From NCBI GenBank assembly GCA_003990745.1, contig RBNI01005766.1, forward strand, positions 1-12,156: a stretch of 12,156 nucleotides of DNA. The letters run 5' to 3'. Under the pieces are notes generated by a model. The model saw only the letters and a program-made list of their open reading frames with translations. It did not search any database and was not told the origin of the DNA. The DNA comes from Jimgerdemannia flammicorona. Lineage: Eukaryota > Mucoromycota > Endogonomycetes > Endogonales > Endogonaceae. Below, in pieces: positions 7,439-12,156 of the stretch. Position numbers and translations under genes: made by a program. Position 1 is the first letter of the stretch; every line of letters begins with the position of its first letter.

Positions 7439-10400
7439 ATGAACAGTACAACTAGAATCTTTTCTTTAAACATAAATGGGTTGAGGGAGGCAGCATAGTA
7501 TAGGAATATCTTCAGCTGATTGAAAGAACTAGATGTGGATCTCTTCTTACTACAGAATGTGCAATATGAGGTAGAGATAGATTTACAGGACTGGACTAGG
7601 AAATGGGGTGGGGCTGTAGTGTAGACTAGGCAGGTGGGCATTTTGGTTTGAAAGGGAGTAGGGGACATTGGGGATATTGGACATTGGGAGAGTAGGTTGG
7701 TATGGGGAATATGAAAAAGACTGGGGTGGGATCCTTTGACTATCAGATCTTGTTACTGCCTGGCTGAGAGGGGGAAATATGTAGACTGGATCAGAGACTT
7801 GCAAGAGGCTGACATTATGAATGAGACAGGGATTAATTGTCTGGGGGGTGATTTCAACATAGTATGAGATAGGGGGGTGAACAGGACTGATGGTGGAAGA
7901 GAAATGGGGGGTAGAAGTAGTGGATTGGAGGATTGGATGGAGATTGAAAGATTGAGCTCCTTGGTTGACTCAGAGTGACAGTTCTGAACAGAACACCAAA
8001 TTTATACTCACTGGATAGTAGGGCTGGACTCCAGGATTGACTAGGTATTGATAGTAGAGTACTGGGAAGGGAATGTCTGAGATGTATTAGAGATGGTCTA
8101 GTGTCTATAGTCAGATCTTGGAGGTTGATAGGGAGTGGGAGATTTGGGGATAGTGGGGATGAGCCTAGATATTGGTGACTGAACTCTTCTTTATTAGAGG
8201 ATGGCTCTTTATAAGTGGATTGGGAGGTGGAAGTTATTGAGAAGATTGGTAGATAGTGGGAGCAGGGACTGGTGATTGGAGATTGCTAGCAGCAGCTGAA
8301 ATCAAGTGCTCAGAGATACTGGAGGGAGGCAGGGAAAGAAAGGAGTGCTTAGTGGAGATAGCAAGTGTGATAGGCTTTACAGAGGTTGGCAGTGCTCTTG
8401 AAGAGGTGGGCAGGATCATTGGAGGATTGGGGTGCAGCAGATTGGTGGGTTCAGTGGATACAAAAGGAAGTAGATAAGTTAAAGGAAGTGCTACAAGTGG
8501 AGGAAGAGGTGGAGCTGAATGAGATGGTGGCAAGATTATGGTGGCAGGAGTTGGAGGAGAAGGAGAGGCCTACTAGATTTCTATTACAGTTACTCCAAGC
8601 TTAATGAACAAGACAGTGGTGGAGTGGTGTTTTGGATGAGAATGGAGAGATGGTGACAGAGACTCCAGCAATTTTGGGATTGCTGAGATCATACTAGAGG
8701 AATTTATAGAGTAAGGAATAGGGAAGTACAGATGCCCTAAATATTGGGTAGCAGTTGGAGAACTGGCATCTGGACTCAGCACTGGGTCTGAGGACATTAG
8801 GAGACCCAGTATCAGGAGAGGAAGTGTGCAAGGTCTTGGCTATGACTAGTAAGAGGATGGCCCCAGGAGAGGATAGGCTACCTTGGGATTTTTAGAAGAA
8901 GATGGCTGGGGTGGAGGTGGTACTGAAGGAGATAATGGAGATGTATAATAAAGTCCTTCAATCTGGAACTTAGGACAGTACCTAGGACTGGTCTCCCTGC
9001 TTTATAAGGATAAGAGGATATGAGAAGATTGGAAGAAATAGTGACCAATTATGCTCCTTAATATAGACTGTAAGCTGGTGACAAAGATCTTAATAGTTAG
9101 ACTGTAGGGGATCACTCAGCAGATACTAGGAGTAGAGCAGAGGGGATTTGTCAGTGGGCAGTTAATCTAAGATAGAACTGTCTGAGTCTATGGAGTGATT
9201 GAGGGTACTTAGGCAATTGGGGTTGATGGATGATTAGTGTTCTTAGATTAGGAGAAGATATATGATAAGATGAGGAGGGTCTGGCTAGAGGGGGTATTGC
9301 AATATATAAGAGTTCTCCTGGAGTTCTGGAGGTCGTTTGTCAGTCTATTGGAGAACAGTTAAGCAGTATTAATAGTGAATGGGTATAGGTGAGTGACTTT
9401 TCCACTGGGTCATGAGGTGCTATAAGGGGATCCTTTATCACTCATCCTTTATGCCCTCTCATTAGAACCTCTGCTAGACAGAATCTGGCATCGAATTGGG
9501 AGTTTGGACATTTTGGGAATTAACTGGAAGGTTGGGGCTTTTGTAGATGATATGGTGGTTGGACTGGGTTCATTAGTAGATGTCAATAAATTAAGGAGAA
9601 CAGTAGAATGATATGAGAGAGGATCTGGTACTCGACTTAACTGGCATAAATGTGAAACTCTGATATTTGGTGGTAAAATAGTTGACAGTGACATGATTGA
9701 AAAGGTAGTTCTAGTAGGAGAGCTGGTCTGGTATTTGGGAATATACTTTTCAGTATATGGGTCTCTCTTGCTCTATGTCTGGTGAGAACAGTGGCTACTG
9801 GAGTAGGGAAATATTCTCTTAAGGTGGGGTGATCAGCATATTTCCCTGGCAGACAGAGTGATGGTACTGAATGTGTATTGGCTGCCAAAGTTATAGTATG
9901 TGGGATATCATCTGAACTTTCTGGAGTAAGTGGTCAGACAACTGCTGAAGTTGACTATATCTTGGATTTGGGCCAGATGGTAGAGTCAGATAGGGTGAGA
10001 GATCCTGATATTGCCTGTTGACAGAGGTGGACTGGGCCTTGTTGACTTCACCAAGTAACTTTATTATCTAAGAGTATAGTGGCTGAAGAGGACAAGTGAG
10101 TTGAGGGGCTGGGAGTGGGTACTGCTCATACAGAGGGTGTAGAAAGTCTAGTATTCTTCTCATAAAGTGACTAGTAATCTACTGGTACTGGTGGCCTTGG
10201 AAGAGAGTAGGAGGATGTACTACAAAGACTTTTGATAGAGAGTAGTGGATAGTACAAGGAGAATTGGTCTTCGGTGGCAGGGGGATGAGAGAGAGGAGGA
10301 CTGGGGATTGCAGATGTAGAGATAAGACTGGCTACTACTTAAAGGTACACTGATGGAGGATTTTCAGCTTGGCAATGGAATGGAATATTTGTGGGGGCTC

Positions 10401-11083
10401 AGTGGAGACCTGTGGCCTGAAACATAGCAAAGAGTGGAGATTAGTAGAGAGTGGGACTGGAGTAGTACTTGGGCTTGGAGTAAGCAAATGATACAGTGGC
10501 TTCCCCCCAAGTTCTGGGTGATGTGATGGAGGTTCCTAAGGCAGAATGTGATGCTGAACTATCAGTCAGGGCACTTAGTGAATTTGAGTGTAAAGAATGC
10601 ATAGATATTGGTCAGGAGGGGAGAATGATACAGATGTCTGAATATTGGCTAAGAGAGTGTGAGGTTCTAGAGGAGTTTTGGCAGGATATTGCAGACTGGT
10701 TGGGCTTGTGGCCACTGGTGGGGAGAGAAGGAGGGAGATGGGGGGACCTCTACTGAAGGTTAGTGGGTGGGGTTGGGGATGAATGGTTGACTTTGAAATG
10801 GGCTCTGGCAATCTGAGTAAGGCTGGCCAGATATTGGTTTTTTGTCTTTAAGGATAGCCAGAAGTTAGCAGTTGAGGCTAAGGTGGTGTGTTGGGAATGG
10901 TTAATCCTTGACATTTTGAATGGTTGGTGGAGAGAGTGGGGCTCAGGTGGGGGGGACCATTGGAGTCTAGTAGAGGGTATTTATAAAAAGAGTAGAAAGA
11001 GAGTTCAGATAGTGGATGGCTGGGTTATACTCCAGCAGGTGGGGTTGAAGAGTAGGAAGAGAGATCCAAGAGGGATTGGTTGA
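7439..11083 (+). pseudogene. LINE-B ORF2: APE endonuclease plus reverse transcriptase (heavily decayed)
   Basis: ATG 7439 opens in frame with MNSTTRIFSLNINGLR, which shows the correct ORF2 start, 42 bases after the ORF1 stop. The endonuclease keeps SLNINGL and CLGGDFN but has LLQN for the catalytic Glu, SRID followed by a stop, and SDL in place of SDH. The RT is in frame 3 near 9225-10100: FLD*EKIYD (motif A, stop at a Gln position), *GDPLSL (motif B, PQ lost) and AFVDDMVV (motif C, intact, near 9537), then LNWHKC. A TGA follows YVW as in LINE-A. The C-terminus returns to frame 2, with CKEC (10589-10600), Tyr at 10643 replacing the His, and Cys at 10658. The stop TGA 11081-11083 matches the LINE-A ORF2 end. 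Dozens of stops, many at Gln or Trp positions, make it a clear pseudogene. Confidence 0.85.
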
Positions 11084-11175
11084 GAGGTTGTGGATATTTT
11101 TGTATTATTTTTATAGAGTGAGTGATAATAAATAGAAGTCTGAGTGACTATAAAAAAAAAAAAAAAAAAAAAAAA
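11084..11175 (+). other. LINE-B 3' UTR and poly(A) tail
   Basis: A 68-base 3' UTR ends GACTAT, followed by 24 A residues (11152-11175). The UTR end is shared with LINE-A. The next bases are GAGACTAT, so both tails in the window are followed by GAG. Confidence 0.85.
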
Positions 11176-11177
11176 GA

Positions 11178-11589
11178 GACTATATCTTGACAGACATATA
11201 AGTAAAGTTTAGTAGTAATCTCTCCTACCTAGACTGAATATTATCAATCACAGTAAAGAAAGCCATCTGACTATATCAACTATTAAAGAAACTTAGCTTA
11301 ATTTAAGAATAATACTCTATACTTATTTATTAGAACAATTAGTCAACTATAGCAATAGCTAAGAACTCCTTCACCATATATAGTAGAATAAAATACATTG
11401 ATGTACAGCACTATTATATAAGGAAATATATATATAGAGAACAAGGCTATACATCTGGAATATATTTCTATAAAGTATATAATTATAGATTTACTTATTA
11501 AAGCTCTTCTAGGATCCAAATTCAAGCAATATACTTAAGGAATGGGTCTTGCAAGCAGTCTTATGACCCCTACACCAGCATTCAGTTAA
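11178..11589 (+). pseudogene. Copia pol C-terminus: RNase H remnant
   Basis: In frame 3 the recognisable block is STIAIAKNSFTIYSRIKYID (from 11343), which matches the copia pattern of DNQ-S-A-I-A-L-AKN, S-R-T-KHID. The Gln codon of the expected DNQ has become TAG (11340-11342). It continues VQHYYIR. After an AT run near 11425-11436 reading moves to frame 1: ENKAIHLEYIS, then IKALLGSKFKQY and GMGL, matching the copia LEYIPT, ADGLTKAL, KF and LGL elements. The coding end is TAA 11587-11589. Upstream, 11178-11240 (DY... and SYLD) fits the 'DADYAG ... TSGYLFYL' region weakly. About 20 codons seem missing between it and the strong block. RNase H would remove template RNA during reverse transcription; this copy is dead. 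Confidence 0.75.
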
Positions 11590-11818
11590 GTATAGTAGAC
11601 ATTATAGGATATTTATTGCTTATATCTATATCTCATATTTTTACTATATTTCTTAAATTTTTTCACCAATGAGACCTATCTATATCCTACATTTTCACTA
11701 CATTTTCTTATGCTTTAAGCATGCATAGATAGCACCCTTTTAGTTTATTCATAGTTAGTTTCCAGTTATAGCTTAGTTTCCTGCTAACATTCCTACATAT
11801 TATCTCGTTGAGCAGGAG
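11590..11818. other. Copia post-pol spacer with 33-bp direct repeat pair
   Basis: No gene is visible. A direct repeat of about 33 bp occurs at 11623-11655 and 11677-11710, both beginning TATCTATAT and ending TTTCTTA or TTTTCTTA. The differences are mainly C/T. The spacer ends in a purine-rich GAGCAGGAG (11810-11818), a candidate polypurine tract next to the LTR. Confidence 0.55.
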
Positions 11819-11917
11819 TGTTGAAATTCTTATTATGCATCTCGATAATTTGTGGCTTGTATATATGGCTCTTCTTGCTCTTCTTCTCCCGTTTCCACTC
11901 CATTAAAATCCACAACA
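11819..11917 (+). repeat. Putative 99-bp 3' LTR of the copia element
   Basis: The segment starts TGTTGAAATT and ends CCACAACA, giving perfect 5-bp terminal inverted repeats TGTTG/CAACA with the canonical TG...CA ends. A purine tract precedes it. Inside are a TATA-like TATATAT (11860-11866) and a pyrimidine-rich stretch (11868-11900), as in small copia LTRs. The 5 bases after it are GTCAG, the candidate target duplication. No second LTR is in the window to confirm the ends. It could instead be host promoter sequence. Confidence 0.5.
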
Positions 11918-11964
11918 GTCAGCAAGCACGACAGCATCAATTTTATTTTCGCTTTTCTTGAACG

Positions 11965-12123
11965 ATGGGCGCCATCAAAGTTCACTGCAACGATTTCACA
12001 CCCACAATACGCTCTATCCTCATTTCGTCACATCGTGTAGAACCGACACTCCAGAATATGCTTTGCAATGTGCACATGTTCAGGTTTGGGGTTTTATCCC
12101 CTTGCAGCGCGCGCGACACCTAA
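11965..12123 (+). CDS. Possible host ORF or first exon, 52 codons, unrecognised
   Basis: ATG 11965 has A at -3 and G at +4, a favourable eukaryotic start context. It opens MGAIKVHCNDFTPTIRS and ends at TAA 12121-12123. The surrounding 206 bases carry 13 CpG sites, in sharp contrast to the repeat DNA to the left, so this looks like host sequence. The upstream pyrimidine-rich stretch and TATA-like motif could serve as a promoter, although they lie in the putative LTR. I do not recognise the peptide. A first exon spliced further downstream is possible, but no strong donor site is seen. Other frames are also open here, so chance is a real alternative. Confidence 0.2.
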   Translation: MGAIKVHCNDFTPTIRSILISSHRVEPTLQNMLCNVHMFRFGVLSPCSARDT

Positions 12124-12156
12124 ACATGAACAATCTTTTATAGAATTGAAAAAAAA

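Larger units (their letters stand above)
6672..11175 (+). mobile_element. LINE-B, 3' segment (older LINE interrupted by LINE-A)
   Basis: This is the right half of the older LINE. It carries the ORF1 C-terminus, all of ORF2, a 3' UTR and a 24-A tail (11152-11175). Its gene order, ORF boundaries and 3' end match LINE-A, but protein similarity is only moderate, so the two are diverged members of one family rather than recent twins. Only about four CpG sites were found by eye in 4.5 kb. Its tail abuts copia RNase H sequence at 11176, so it appears to have inserted into a copia element. Confidence 0.88.
11176..11917 (+). mobile_element. Ty1/copia retrotransposon, decayed 3' end
   Basis: This is the 3' end of an LTR retrotransposon of the copia type: pol C-terminus (RNase H), a 229-base non-coding spacer and a putative 3' LTR. 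All upstream parts (gag, integrase, RT, 5' LTR) are absent from the window. The stretch 11176-11805 has no CpG at all and is very A/T-rich, a stronger decay than in the LINEs. The LINE-B tail cuts into it at the RNase H Asp-Tyr codons. Confidence 0.75.

Noticed and set aside
778..11151. Classical RIP as the sole cause of LINE decay
   Set aside because: TG and CA dinucleotides remain abundant in the LINEs and the strand skew is asymmetric. CpG loss is the clearer signal. Some CAG-to-TAG changes exist but do not dominate by eye.
225..11175. Tandem array of LINEs made by recombination
   Set aside because: The 14-bp duplication and the restored ORF1 frame show a nested insertion, not a tandem duplication.
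11852..12040. Alternative ORF upstream of and overlapping the ATG at 11965
   Set aside because: It begins at a non-ATG codon inside the putative LTR and has no recognisable motif. It is probably an open frame by chance.
1..12156. tRNA, rRNA or CRISPR features
   Set aside because: No cloverleaf, rRNA-like or regularly spaced repeat pattern was seen. The repeats found are transposon-related or very short.

Overview
This is a eukaryotic, transposon-filled window, most likely from a fungus. That assignment is an inference: the reverse transcriptase resembles the L1/Tx1-like LINEs common in fungi, and a Ty1/copia remnant shows a fungal-looking 'LTKAL' style C-terminus, but no host gene is identified with confidence. 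There are no rRNA, tRNA, CRISPR or bacterial-type features.

Layout. (1) 1-224: unique-looking flank that keeps its CpG dinucleotides. It holds an 87-bp imperfect palindrome (6-92), a small palindrome and three 10-bp repeats. (2) 225-777 and 6672-11175: two halves of one old LINE, here called LINE-B, about 5.06 kb when joined. It is 5'-truncated and heavily decayed. (3) 778-6657: a second, younger and nearly full-length LINE, LINE-A (5.88 kb), inserted into ORF1 of LINE-B. A 14-bp target-site duplication (764-777 and 6658-6671, 13 of 14 identical) brackets it, and removing LINE-A plus one duplication copy restores the LINE-B ORF1 reading frame. (4) 11176-11917: the 3' end of a decayed Ty1/copia retrotransposon. 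It has the RNase H C-terminus, a spacer and a putative 99-bp LTR (TGTTG...CAACA). The LINE-B poly(A) tail abuts its RNase H coding region directly. (5) 11918-12156: CpG-rich sequence resembling host DNA, perhaps the start of a gene.

Each LINE is laid out as ORF1, a short gap, ORF2 (APE-type endonuclease, reverse transcriptase, C-terminal CCHC-like motif), a short 3' UTR and poly(A), all on the + strand. Both copies are dead: they have many in-frame stops and several frameshifts. LINE-A keeps the central RT block open with its catalytic aspartates. LINE-B has far more stops and almost no CpG, as expected if it is older. The order of events read from the nesting is copia first, then LINE-B into copia, then LINE-A into LINE-B, with an unexplained loss of the upstream part of copia on the left side.

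I see no clear new multi-gene system. The most useful observations are the resolved nesting, a conserved ORF1 domain I do not recognise, the strong G-over-C bias of the LINE coding strand, the foldback-like left flank, and the missing left half of the copia target.
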